DNA of 64,000 nt from Mycobacterium sp. (GCF_004298145.1 NZ_SCRH01000026.1:1-64000); one strand, 5' to 3'. Shown: positions 24,788 to 32,762, counted from the stretch's first letter. Numbers and translations: made by a program. The notes: generated from the sequence alone by a model not told the origin.

Positions 24788-26398
24788 TCACTGTGGCCAG
24801 TACTCGATCATTGGTTCGGAGAACACTTGTCCGCTTGGTGACGTGATTGAGATGCCGGTGGGGCGCACCCGATAGCGGGTTCCGTCTACCGGGTTGGTGA
24901 CGTCGAATCCGCCCGAAGACCGCACCGCGTTGGCCAGTTCGATGCTGGCACTGTCGCTGAGCCGGACGCCGCGATAGTAGTAATTGGCGGGTCCGTCCTC
25001 GCAAACCACCACCAGGGATTGAGTGGTGCGCCCCATCACCGCTGGTGTACTCCCCGGATCACACCGACCGGCTGGATAGCCCAGGAACCCCTGGCCGTCG
25101 GCATCCGGCAAGGTGAATAGAGGTCTCGACGTCGCCAAAGGCGTTCGGAGAGTCGATGATTTCGTCGTTATGGCGCCAGTAGTCGGTGCTGTCGGCACCT
25201 TTGCGTCGGAAGCGCTCGGTGGCGGCTCTTGATTGTTTCGCAAGATCAGCAATGCAGCGATCAGCGCGGCGGCCACGAACGCAGCCACAGCTCCGGCAAC
25301 CAGCACCAGTCGCCAATGCCCGACCTTGCGCTCCGGTGGTGGCGGGGCGTGCAGATTGTCGGCGTACGGGGTTTCTCCGCTCCCGTCTGGATTGGGGCAT
25401 CGGGCCGAGAATTGTCGGGTACCCACCGGTGGGCGAGGGCGGGGGGCGTGGACGGTTGGTGATTGGCTCGCCGCGAACTCAGTGTCGGGCTGATCGCAGA
25501 AGGGAGCGCTCGCCGCGATTGTTTCGGCCTGAATTTGTTCTCCACCGGTGAGTGCATGTTGGGCGGCACGGGCTAGATCACCAGCACTGCTGTAGCGATC
25601 AGCGGTGCTTTTAGCCATGCCCCGCGCGATGACGGCATCGAAAGCGATAGGGATTCCTGGACGTTGTCGGCTTGGCAGCGGGATAGGATCGGTCAGGTGC
25701 GCGCTGATCACTGCGGGCATATCACCCGAATAGGGTCGAGATCCCGTCAAACACTCATAAAGCACGCAGGCCAACGCATAGACATCGACACGATGGTCTA
25801 TCTCACCACCGGTGCGGAGCCGCTCGGGAGCCATGTAGGCAAACGTGCCAACAGTGGTGCCGGTGCTGGTCAGCTTCGCATCGGAGGCCGCACTGGCTAG
25901 CCCGAAATCAAGCAAGCACGCGAAATCGTCGCTGGTGAGCACGATGTTGGCCGGTTTAACATCGCGATGCGTCAACCCGACGTTATGAGCAGCATCTAAG
26001 GCCGCGGCAATCTGTTGCACTACGGCGACCGCCCGCGCCGGAGCCATCGGACCCCCTTGCGATAGCACGGCTTCTAGGTCGGTGCCGTCGATGAGCCGCA
26101 TATCGATAAACAGCTGCCCATCGATCTCGCCGTAATCGTGGATCGGCACCACATGCACCTCATGCAAGCGTCCCGCGGCGCGAGCCTCCCGAAACAGCCG
26201 CTGCCGGAATGCCTCGTTCTCCGAATAGTCCGACCGAAGTAGCTTCAACGCGACTACGCGGTCCTTCGCGGTGTCTTCGGCCTCCCACACGTAACCGAAG
26301 CCGCCTCTACCGAGCAACCGCCTGAGCCGGTAACGGCCAAACCGCGATCCTGCTTGCAAGCCGTGCAGGCTGTCGGAAGTCCTTGGCTCTTCCTCCAT
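24788..26398 (-). CDS. Transmembrane Ser/Thr protein kinase (PknE/PknD-like)
   Basis: 536 residues. Kinase domain residues about 18-285: [15 protein letters not shown], Lys in [21 protein letters not shown] in LLDFGLAS, and [12 protein letters not shown] Pro-rich linker follows, then a transmembrane helix ([23 protein letters not shown], about 370-393). The extracellular domain contains [12 protein letters not shown] and [20 protein letters not shown], a module found in other mycobacterial membrane proteins. It is first in the operon, 16 bases before the second kinase. The two kinases are only moderately alike, so this is not a recent duplication. It may phosphorylate its neighbour or the beta-helical protein. 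Confidence 0.92.
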   Translation of the reverse strand: MEEEPRTSDSLHGLQAGSRFGRYRLRRLLGRGGFGYVWEAEDTAKDRVVALKLLRSDYSENEAFRQRLFREARAAGRLHEVHVVPIHDYGEIDGQLFIDMRLIDGTDLEAVLSQGGPMAPARAVAVVQQIAAALDAAHNVGLTHRDVKPANIVLTSDDFACLLDFGLASAASDAKLTSTGTTVGTFAYMAPERLRTGGEIDHRVDVYALACVLYECLTGSRPYSGDMPAVISAHLTDPIPLPSRQRPGIPIAFDAVIARGMAKSTADRYSSAGDLARAAQHALTGGEQIQAETIAASAPFCDQPDTEFAASQSPTVHAPRPRPPVGTRQFSARCPNPDGSGETPYADNLHAPPPPERKVGHWRLVLVAGAVAAFVAAALIAALLILRNNQEPPPSASDAKVPTAPTTGAITTKSSTLRTPLATSRPLFTLPDADGQGFLGYPAGRCDPGSTPAVMGRTTQSLVVVCEDGPANYYYRGVRLSDSASIELANAVRSSGGFDVTNPVDGTRYRVRPTGISITSPSGQVFSEPMIEYWPQ

Positions 26399-26530
26399 TT
26401 ACACCTTGTCCCACTCTGCCCGGCACTTCAGTTGGTTGTTCAGGGCAACATTATGCAGCGACAACCTCTAACCAGGGGCTGGTTTGGTGTCGAAAGTCGT
26501 GCCCTGGAAAGGCAGTCAAGGAGGAGGCCG

Positions 26531-26940
26531 ATGAACCGCCGCGAAGTCGATCGCGCCCGCCGGACGGCCATCCTGTTTGTGGTCCCGTTGTTCGCCCTCG
26601 GCTACGGGGTAGCCCCGACCTCGCCCAGGTATCGATGGACGAGGCGGGCTTCATTGCCGCCATCAGGGCCGTCGGGATGGCCGGTGCCGACCACGACCTC
26701 CTAGCCGACGGGAAGTGGGTCTGCGACCAGTTTTTGGACGGCGACTGGAACCACAACCAGATCGCCGCCAAGGCTCCGAAGCTGGCCAATCCCATGGAAT
26801 TGCTGACCCGCAAAGGGGCAATGATCCAGACTGAACCCGGCTACGCGATCGTGGGCCCGAGCGGCATCTGTTTTGCCCAGGCCGATACCGCGGCGGCCCT
26901 ACTGTGTTGGCTGATCGACTGGGCTGCTCGGAGCTGGTGA
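26531..26940 (+). pseudogene. Small exported DUF732-type protein, frameshifted
   Basis: ATG 26531 has a strong GGAGGAGG just upstream and encodes a signal peptide (RRTAILFVVPLFALGYGVAP), but the frame then goes wrong. The following frame reads DLAQVSMDEAGFIAAIRAVGMAG and continues to a stop at 26940 with two Cys, typical of DUF732 secreted proteins. One extra C in the C-run at 26613-26616 would join the two. It is therefore a single-base deletion or a sequencing error. Confidence 0.65.
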
Positions 26941-26941
26941 T

Positions 26942-27553
26942 ATGACCGACGATGTCAAAGACTCCACCGAGACGGCAAAGGCCACCGAGTGGACCGGCGA
27001 CGGTGCCGAGGCCGACAAGACCGAGCTGGTGCCCCCGGCCGTCCAAGCAGCTGCACCCACCGCCTGGGAGGACTACCCGGAGACGGGCAGCACGACGGAT
27101 TTGGACTACCCGCGTGGTTGGCGGGATAGGTTGGCCAAGTCATCGCCAGTATTATTCGCCATTGCCCTGTTGACAGTCGTTATTGCCATTGCAGGGTTCC
27201 TCTGGATTGATCATCACCAGCCAGTGAGTCACACGGTCACCACCGTCACTGTCGCTGCACCCCCACCGCCGTCACCCGATGATCGGTTCATCGCCGAGCT
27301 CGCCGACCAGGGAATCAGTGCGGGCAACCTGAGCGCTGCGAATCATTACTTCATGCAGCTGGCCCATTACATCTGCTATCGGCTGTTGCCCCCAGAACCT
27401 CAGCTTCGGGAGCCCGAGGTTGACACGATCGTGAAGTCCGAAAACAAAAATGTCGATGATGGTGGTCACATGATGCGGTTTTCTCGTGCCGACGGTGAGC
27501 ACCTAGTTGATGCCGCCATTAACGTCTACTGCCCTCAGGCGACTCGATCATGA
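26942..27553 (+). CDS. Single-pass membrane protein with DUF732-like outer domain
   Basis: 203 residues, starting one base after the previous stop. An acidic cytoplasmic N-terminus (about 1-60) precedes a transmembrane helix (PVLFAIALLTVVIAIAGFLWI, about 68-90), a Thr/Val/Pro linker, and an outer domain (DDRFIAELADQGISAGNLSAANHY, then two Cys, ending VDAAINVYCPQA). The outer pattern matches DUF732, usually found in small secreted mycobacterial proteins. Its stop overlaps the next start by four bases. Function unknown. Confidence 0.75.
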   Translation: MTDDVKDSTETAKATEWTGDGAEADKTELVPPAVQAAAPTAWEDYPETGSTTDLDYPRGWRDRLAKSSPVLFAIALLTVVIAIAGFLWIDHHQPVSHTVTTVTVAAPPPPSPDDRFIAELADQGISAGNLSAANHYFMQLAHYICYRLLPPEPQLREPEVDTIVKSENKNVDDGGHMMRFSRADGEHLVDAAINVYCPQATRS

Positions 27554-27885
27554 AATTGCTGATTACCGCAGTACTGGTTACCGCCGGGATCTGCTGTGCA
27601 CCAGGTGTCCAGGCACAGACATTCGACGAGTTCTGCAATACGAAGCTGAATTGGCCGATGCCGTTGCCTCCGACCGTGGGCTCATCGCTGGGTGTGATCG
27701 ATCAGGACACCACCTTGGAGTGCTTGACCAACATCACGGCAACTGCGCCTGACGGCCACGACGTGATGAATGACCCGGTAAATGACAGCTACAAATGGCA
27801 GATCAACAGCATGAATCCGCCTGCGGGGACGCTGGTCTCACGGACGCAGGAAATCCATTTGACCGTGAAGCCTGCGACGTTCTGA
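27550..27885 (+). CDS. Small secreted protein, unknown
   Basis: 111 residues. A signal peptide (MKLLITAVLVTAGICCAPGVQAQ) is cleaved near residue 23. The mature part has two Cys (FCNTK and LECLTN) and a C-terminal strand pattern (SRTQEIHLTVKPATF). It overlaps the membrane protein gene by four bases, so they are co-translated. It resembles the outer PASTA-like end of mycobacterial envelope proteins only loosely. Confidence 0.7.
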   Translation: MKLLITAVLVTAGICCAPGVQAQTFDEFCNTKLNWPMPLPPTVGSSLGVIDQDTTLECLTNITATAPDGHDVMNDPVNDSYKWQINSMNPPAGTLVSRTQEIHLTVKPATF

Positions 27886-27898
27886 CGGGAGAACCGAA

Positions 27899-28125
27899 AT
27901 GACCAAGTCCCCGCGGCCATTCGTCATCATGGCGATTATCGGACCGTCCTCTTTTTCGTGACGTACATCCTGATGCAGTTGGCCTTTGGCGCCGCCGACA
28001 CCGCCCATTCCGGAAGGCTGGTGTTCCAAATCGGCGGATTCGCCATGTTCTTGGCATGGTTGGCCAGCATCGTGGTGACGGTAGTGGGCATCGTCGGCGC
28101 GATCCTTCGCACCGTTCGACGTTGA
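27899..28125 (+). pseudogene. Two-helix membrane peptide, frameshifted
   Basis: ATG 27899, with GGGAGA upstream, reads MTKSPRPFVIMAIIGP and then hits TGA near 27960. The next frame gives VLFFVTYILMQLAFG...FQIGGFAMFLAWLASIVVTVVGIVGAIL, two membrane helices, to TGA at 28123-28125. One additional C near 27944 would make a single protein of about 75 residues. Alternatively the GTG at about 27958 starts a shorter protein, but it has no ribosome binding site. Confidence 0.55.
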
Positions 28126-28148
28126 GATCCACCGAGGGCGGGGCTTAA

Positions 28149-28634
28149 TCAGGGAAACTCGCGACCACCGGCACCGGGCCAAGGACCAGATTCAGCACCG
28201 GGGTTCATCGGAGTCTCGTTGAATCCGGGTGCCGGTGGTATCACTCCGAACGGGCCAGGACCAACGATTTGCCCACCTGGGTGTGGAGTCGGGCAGTAGT
28301 TGACAACCGCGGCGTTCACCCAAGCAGAAGCCTGGCTCATATTGACCGCGCCAGGAATACCGGACGGTGTGAGTCCCCCGTGGTCAGCACCACCGCGCCA
28401 ATTGTCACGGACGATCATGGCGTCCTGCGCTGGCGTATATCCATGACTGAGGCTGTCGCAGATTGCATGGCCTACCTTGATCAGTGCACCAGGACCATTG
28501 GCGGAGGTGATGCCGTGAGCCGCCAGCGTGCTGAGATAGCTGTCATCATCAGCTTGGGCAGCCGGAGCCGACAGAATAGCCAGTGTGGCGGAGACAGCGA
28601 GTAACGCAAGAGCCCGGCGGGCAGTAATGGTCAT
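28149..28634 (-). CDS. Secreted DUF732-family protein
   Basis: 161 residues. A signal peptide (RRALALLAVSATLAILSAPAAQA) precedes a classical DUF732 core (DDDSYLSTLAAHGITSANGPGALIKVGHAICDSLSHGYT, ending with AVVNYCPTP). A Gly/Pro-rich tail follows. DUF732 proteins are common small exported proteins of mycobacteria with no known function. It is divergent from the gene at 28633: the two ATG codons overlap, sharing the bases CATG. Confidence 0.85.
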   Translation of the reverse strand: MTITARRALALLAVSATLAILSAPAAQADDDSYLSTLAAHGITSANGPGALIKVGHAICDSLSHGYTPAQDAMIVRDNWRGGADHGGLTPSGIPGAVNMSQASAWVNAAVVNYCPTPHPGGQIVGPGPFGVIPPAPGFNETPMNPGAESGPWPGAGGREFP

Positions 28635-29134
28635 GGCTGCGCCCTCTTCAAATTGGTCAAACCCGCTGGTAACACCCCTGATTCAGGCTCAGACGCCCCC
28701 AGGAAGATACGGGTGTGGCGGCATCGTCGGGCTCGCATACGACCATGCACCGACGCTGGAAGCATCCAAAGCTGAGATCCAGCAGATGATCGCGGTCCTC
28801 AAACAACACGGCTGGGGTGGGCCAGGAGATTTCCACACCCATGCCTCCGCACTGAGCAAACAGGGCGTCACGGCGGTCTTTGACCCGTACTCCTCAGTCC
28901 AGAATTCGGGAGGGTCGATCACGATCTACGGCGAATGCCGCGACATGACCACCAAAGCGAACATGCTGCCCGAACCGATACCACAAGATCAGTTGGCGTG
29001 ACGCCACCCAAGACGGTGTCGTGCAGATCGACGTGCCGAATAGGTGCCTTCACCATGACGCCGTCGGTGCCAGCCCCAAGCGCGGCATGATGACGTTCGG
29101 CTTGGACTGCGACCTCTTTACTGCGGCGCAGTAG
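28633..29134 (+). pseudogene. Small protein, probably frameshifted near its end
   Basis: The first frame, ATG 28633 to TGA 28999-29001, gives a 122-residue protein with no signal peptide and the piece GGPGDFHTHASALSKQG...YGECRDMTTKANMLPEP. The frame one base along then reads ISWRDATQDGVVQIDVPNRC...MMTFGLDCDLFTAAQ to a TAG at 29132. It has the composition of a real secreted-domain end with paired Cys. A single indel near 28990 would join them. The overlap with the divergent start at the 5' end suggests the N-terminus is also altered. Confidence 0.5.
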
Positions 29135-29600
29135 CGGTGGTCGATGCTGGCAAATTGAACTGTTCGAACGCCGCCCAAGCGAGCGCGCCAGGATCGGACT
29201 GCCACATGATGCGATCGCCTTCGGCGGTGACGTGGACCGCGACATTGTGATCGACGTTTTTGGAGCTGTGGACGACGGCCAGCCCCTCGTACTCATTACC
29301 CGACTTGTGCATCACGTCGACCTTGCTCACCACCAGGTGGTACTGCGCGAAGCGTTGATCAGTGTCAAAGCTCTGCTGCATCGAGGCCTTGACTTCGCTG
29401 GCTACCGCTGCTTCCCGGTTGCTGTCTTCACGCTGAGAAAGGAAGTGCCAAGCAGCAGCGATCGCGATCACGATTCCCGCGCAGATTAAAATCTTCTCTA
29501 AACCCGACCGTTCCTTCCACCACCCGACGATCCTGTTCTGAGTGGTGCCGTCGGCCGGACCGGGCGGATTTTCAATCGGACGAATGTCGTCAGTGGACAT
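29118..29600 (-). CDS. Single-pass membrane protein, unknown
   Basis: 160 residues. A cytoplasmic N-terminus (about 1-35), one transmembrane helix (LEKILICAGIVIAIAAAWHFL), then an outer domain with KVDVMHKSGNEYEGLAVVHSSKNVDHNVAVHVTAEGDRIMW, a pattern seen in small DUF4333-like mycobacterial envelope proteins. Its stop and that of the convergent frame lie within one palindrome (29119-29133). Confidence 0.7.
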   Translation of the reverse strand: MSTDDIRPIENPPGPADGTTQNRIVGWWKERSGLEKILICAGIVIAIAAAWHFLSQREDSNREAAVASEVKASMQQSFDTDQRFAQYHLVVSKVDVMHKSGNEYEGLAVVHSSKNVDHNVAVHVTAEGDRIMWQSDPGALAWAAFEQFNLPASTTATAPQ

Positions 29601-29717
29601 ATACGGGAATGTTAGCGCGGCGCTAATCGCGGCGAAGCAATTTCAGTAATGCGTTCACGACGATTTGCCAGTGCCCTGGCTACGTTAGCGGCACCCATAG
29701 CGGCAAGGCCATAGCGC

Positions 29718-30392
29718 TCAGTAGTCATCTTCATCGGAGTTGTCGGAGATGGCCACCACGCGGATATCCTCGGGCGAAGAAGGCAGCTGTTGGCGTTGTT
29801 CAGAACGATCTCCTTGCAGCGCCGCTTGCACCTCCGGCCATTTTTCGGAGGGAATGAAGGTTCGTATGACCTCGATGATGCGCCCAACGTCGGCGATGAT
29901 GGTGGACATATCTGTCCCTTGGGCACGAGCATCAATCATCGCCTGTAGTTTCTCGGCTGCCCGTAGCCCGGTGTCGATGCTGACGTCCACGTCGCCATTG
30001 ACCAGTCGACTGAACGCCTCATTCATGATGCATTCATAGAGGGCCATCGGCGTGAGAGCTGTTGCCACGCCGTTCACGATATCGATTTGGGCTTCGCGGG
30101 CACGGCGCTCGACGATCTCCCTGTAGGTGGCACGGGCGACCTGCTGCACCGGAAAATGCCGGGCAGCGTGGTTGCGGACCGAGTCAATCGTCACCGTTTT
30201 TCCCGCCGCGGTTTTGTCGTCTCCAAGGGCGCGCAAGATCATGGCGTAGCTGGAACCGGTGGCCAACAGATCGTTGACCTTCTTCCGCACCGCGTCATCG
30301 CTGCAAACACGGCATCGGGGCTCAACGAGGTGGAAGCCGGTGATGTTTGGGACCAACTTGACCGAGTCGTCGATCATCTGGGGCAGGGACAT
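29718..30392 (-). CDS. Terminase small-subunit-like DNA-binding protein
   Basis: 224 residues. The N-terminus has CRVCSDD and a helix-turn-helix stretch (RKKVNDLLATGSSYAMILRAL, then TVTIDSVRNHAARHFP), followed by long helices (QVARATYREIVERRAREAQIDIVNGVATAL; DTGLRAAEKLQAMIDAR) and an acidic tail. A Cys pair plus a 'RNHxxRHxP' helix resembles small proteins annotated as terminase small subunits in actinobacterial phages. Such a subunit is a common satellite gene used to redirect helper-phage packaging. This is an inference from pattern only. Start ATG 30392, with GGAG upstream. Confidence 0.5.
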   Translation of the reverse strand: MSLPQMIDDSVKLVPNITGFHLVEPRCRVCSDDAVRKKVNDLLATGSSYAMILRALGDDKTAAGKTVTIDSVRNHAARHFPVQQVARATYREIVERRAREAQIDIVNGVATALTPMALYECIMNEAFSRLVNGDVDVSIDTGLRAAEKLQAMIDARAQGTDMSTIIADVGRIIEVIRTFIPSEKWPEVQAALQGDRSEQRQQLPSSPEDIRVVAISDNSDEDDY

Positions 30393-30394
30393 GG

Positions 30395-30619
30395 CTATCG
30401 CTCCTTAACTCCGGATCGGGCGGTGGGCTTTTTGCGGTACTTCCCTGCACTTTTAAGCAACCACGTGCCTTCCGGACAGGGTAGGGACCAAGGTTGGTCA
30501 ATCGAATCGGGATTAGAGCTCGGCATGAGCGCAGCGGGGGAACCGTGCCGATGAGCCGCAAGGGTGCCGACGGTTCCGCTCTGCCGAATATCACCGGCAT
30601 CTCGCGATGCTTCCGTCAT
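30395..30619 (-). CDS. Possible small protein upstream of the terminase-like gene
   Basis: 74 residues, ending (GVKER) two bases before the next ATG, inside its ribosome binding site, which suggests translational coupling. Sequence contains WSLPCPEGTWLLKSAGKYRKKPTARSG. No family is recognised. The spacing argues for a real gene; the ordinary composition argues against. Confidence 0.4.
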   Translation of the reverse strand: MTEASRDAGDIRQSGTVGTLAAHRHGSPAALMPSSNPDSIDQPWSLPCPEGTWLLKSAGKYRKKPTARSGVKER

Positions 30620-30702
30620 GGCATCGGCCGGGGCGATCTCTTCTTTCCCACGACGGTCGCAGCGGGCTCTGGCCAGTAACTGGACGGCGCCGTTTTAGTC
30701 CC

Positions 30703-30723
30703 GGTCCGCAGTCAGTCCGCAGT
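30703..30723 (+). repeat. Right arm-type integrase binding repeats
   Basis: GGTCCGCAGT at 30703 and AGTCCGCAGT at 30714, 11 bases apart, about 95 bases inside the attR core. They match the left pair in sequence, spacing and orientation. The rest of 30620-30818 holds no gene. Confidence 0.6.
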
Positions 30724-30818
30724 AGATTCAATGGAACTTTCGGCTCCCGTCAGAACCAACTAACCTGACCAGCGTGTTTCTTGCGCAGCCGTCAGAGCTA
30801 ACGGCAACAAACGCCCAG

Positions 30819-30867
30819 CAAGGAATCCGGAATAGACGCCAAACCCAAGCGGGTTGACGAGGCATGA
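30819..30867 (+). repeat. attR core and displaced 3' end of aspS
   Basis: The first 24 bases equal attL. The aspS frame then continues to a TGA at 30865-30867, coding KPKRVDEA, the original C-terminus. The last bases, GGCATGA, overlap the ATG of the nitroreductase gene. This shows where the chromosome resumed before integration. Confidence 0.85.
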
Positions 30868-31298
30868 CTCAACAGTTCCCGGACACCGAAACGATCAACG
30901 CATTCAACAAGACCATCGCCGACGAATTCCGCGCCAACAACGGCAAGGTCGGCGGTCAGTTCGCTAACGCCGACCTGTTGCTGCTGCACACGACCGGCGC
31001 CAAGTCCGGCCGGCCCCGGGTGTCGCCGCTGGCCTATTTCCGCATCGACGGCAAGCTCATCGTCATCGGATCGTTCGCCGGCGCCCCGGTCAGCCCGGCC
31101 TGGGTGCACAACCTGCGGGCCGACCCGCGGGCCCGCGTGGAGGTCGGCGCCGACCAATTCGACGTGACCGCGCGCGAGCTGCCGGCCGACGAGCGCGGCG
31201 ACCTCTTCGACAAGGTCACCGCCGCGGCGCCCGGGTTCGCCGAGTACCAGGCCAAGACCAGCAGGATGATTCCGCTGTTCGAGCTCGTCCGGACCTAG
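30864..31298 (+). CDS. F420-dependent nitroreductase-family (Ddn-like) protein
   Basis: 144 residues. The split beta-barrel fold is indicated by NADLLLLHTTGAKSGRPRVSPLAYF, LIVIGSFAGAPVSPAWVHNLRADPRARVEVG and the C-terminal FAEYQAKTSRMIPLFEL. Proteins of this family use the deazaflavin F420H2 to reduce nitro or quinone compounds. Its ATG overlaps the TGA of the original aspS end, so it was once translationally coupled to aspS. The element now separates the two by 21 kb and it must rely on element DNA for expression. Confidence 0.85.
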   Translation: MTQQFPDTETINAFNKTIADEFRANNGKVGGQFANADLLLLHTTGAKSGRPRVSPLAYFRIDGKLIVIGSFAGAPVSPAWVHNLRADPRARVEVGADQFDVTARELPADERGDLFDKVTAAAPGFAEYQAKTSRMIPLFELVRT

Positions 31299-31301
31299 CC
31301 G

Positions 31302-32369
31302 GTGGGCGCCTCGCGGACGGCGGTGCCCTCGTTGGTTCTCGCCGCCGCGCGCGCGGGTGGCAAGCGGCTGCGCGCGGTGTGGTTCAACCTGGTGCAGACC
31401 TCGGTGGCCGCGGGCGCGTCCTGGTTCCTGACGCACGACGTCCTCGGTCACCCGCAGCCGTTCTTCGCGCCGATCGCCGCGGCGGTGTCGCTGTCGACCA
31501 GCAACGTGCTCCGCGCGCAACGCGCCATCCAGATGATGATCGGAGTGACCCTCGGGATCGGGCTGGGCTCGGCGGTGCAGGGGCTACTCGGGCCGGGAGA
31601 CCTGCCCATCGGCGTCGCCGCGCTGGTGGCGCTGGGTGCCGCGGTGTTCATCGGGGGCGGCTTCATCGGGCACGGGATGATGTTCGCCAATCAGACTGCG
31701 GTGTCGGCGATCCTGGTGCTGGCGCTCTATCACGGCGGTGTGGGACTGGAACGCATCTTCGACGCGCTGATCGGCGGTGCGGTGGCCATCGTCTTCGCGG
31801 TCGTGCTGTTTCCCGCCGACCCGCGCACAGTGCTGCGCGCCGCGCGCGTCGGCGTCCTGACGGTGCTGCACGACGTCTTGTCGCGTGCCGCCGACATCGC
31901 CGCCGGACGCAAAGCCGCCCCACCCGATTGGCCGCTGAAGGCCGTCGATCGAGTGCACGAACAGCTCAGCGGCCTGCTCGAGGCGCGCACCACCGCCCGC
32001 CACGTCGTCACCATCGCGCCGCGGCGGTGGGGCCTGCGCGACGCCGTCGATGCGGCCGATCACCACGCCGTGCACGTGGCGCTGCTGGCCGGTTCGGTGC
32101 TGCAGCTGGCACGTGCGGTCGCCCCCACCGAAGACGGCGGCCACGAGCGGCCTGCGCAGCGCGTGCACACGGTGCTGGTCGTGCTCGCGGCCGCGACCGC
32201 CCTCGCCGAAGCCGATCCCGCCGGCGCCCGCGCGTACGCCGCGTCGGCGCGTCACCACGCTTCGCGGTTGCGGTCCGGTGGCGGCGGGAAAACCCCAGCG
32301 ATGCTCGCCGACGAGGTCAGCACCTGCATCGACGACCTGCAACGGGTCATCGACCTTCGGCACGTGTGA
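31302..32369 (+). CDS. FUSC-like multi-pass membrane protein (Rv2571c-like)
   Basis: 355 residues, the length expected for Rv2571c. GTG start three bases after the nitroreductase stop. The N-terminal half has about six hydrophobic segments (FFAPIAAAVSLSTSN, IGVTLGIGLGSAVQGLL, GVAALVALGAAVFIGGGFIG, ALIGGAVAIVFAVVLFPADP). The C-terminal half is a cytoplasmic helical region rich in Ala and Arg. The pattern RAQRAIQMMIGVTLG is typical of the FUSC/aromatic acid exporter family. A transport role is assumed; substrate unknown. Confidence 0.85.
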   Translation: MGASRTAVPSLVLAAARAGGKRLRAVWFNLVQTSVAAGASWFLTHDVLGHPQPFFAPIAAAVSLSTSNVLRAQRAIQMMIGVTLGIGLGSAVQGLLGPGDLPIGVAALVALGAAVFIGGGFIGHGMMFANQTAVSAILVLALYHGGVGLERIFDALIGGAVAIVFAVVLFPADPRTVLRAARVGVLTVLHDVLSRAADIAAGRKAAPPDWPLKAVDRVHEQLSGLLEARTTARHVVTIAPRRWGLRDAVDAADHHAVHVALLAGSVLQLARAVAPTEDGGHERPAQRVHTVLVVLAAATALAEADPAGARAYAASARHHASRLRSGGGGKTPAMLADEVSTCIDDLQRVIDLRHV

Positions 32370-32372
32370 ATC

Positions 32373-32762
32373 TCACCGCGAGTCGGCCAGGAACTCCTGC
32401 ACCAATTTCCGCGGCGCCTGCGTCAGCCACGCCTCGGTGATGAGCTCCTGGAGGTCGCGCACCGAGATCTCGGCCAGGTTGACCAGCACCGCGGGGTAGC
32501 CGTCGAAATGCGGGGTGGTGAAGTAGGTTCGCGGCTCGTCGTCGATCAGCGCGAACTTGACGCCTTCGTCGGACACCCGAACCCCGAGGATGTCGCCGCG
32601 CGGCGGTTCCGGGGCGTTGCGGGCCAGCGCTTCGCGCTCCGAGGGCCGCAGCGGCCGCTCCCAGGCCAGCAACTTCTTGCCGACCCGCCAGTCGTGCGGT
32701 GACGGCTCGGAGGTGAGGGCCAGCTCGCCGACGATGCGGGCGACCTCGTCCCACGTGGCCAC
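32373..32762 (-). CDS. MmcQ/YjbR-family protein (Rv2570-like)
   Basis: 129 residues from GTG 32762 with GAGG upstream; a longer frame upstream reads as random Arg/Ala/Pro-rich sequence. The MmcQ/YjbR double-wing fold is indicated by WDEVARIVGELALTSEPSPHDWRVGKKLLAWERPL, YFTTPHFDGYPAVLVNLAEI and RDLQELITEAWLTQAPRKLV. Length equals Rv2570. Possibly DNA-binding; the function is unknown. Convergent with the FUSC-like gene. Confidence 0.85.
   Translation of the reverse strand: MATWDEVARIVGELALTSEPSPHDWRVGKKLLAWERPLRPSEREALARNAPEPPRGDILGVRVSDEGVKFALIDDEPRTYFTTPHFDGYPAVLVNLAEISVRDLQELITEAWLTQAPRKLVQEFLADSR

Larger units (their letters stand above)
9734..30842. mobile_element. 21-kb integrated satellite-like element in the 3' end of aspS
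   Basis: Bounded by a 24-base perfect direct repeat (9734-9757 and 30819-30842). Inside are a tyrosine integrase, XRE repressor, excisionase-like protein, primase-polymerase, AAA ATPase and a terminase-small-subunit-like protein, but no capsid, portal, tail or lysis genes. That layout fits a phage satellite or phage-inducible island better than a full prophage. Base composition inside is visibly less GC-rich than the flanks. The cargo includes nuclease, HEPN, UPF0489, resolvase, two kinases and small exported proteins. The integrase has an in-frame stop, so autonomous excision is unlikely. Confidence 0.85.

Noticed and set aside
26600..26620. Programmed ribosomal frameshifting in the DUF732 gene
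   Set aside because: There is no slippery heptamer plus downstream structure, and adjacent genes show similar single-base breaks, which favours mutation or read error.
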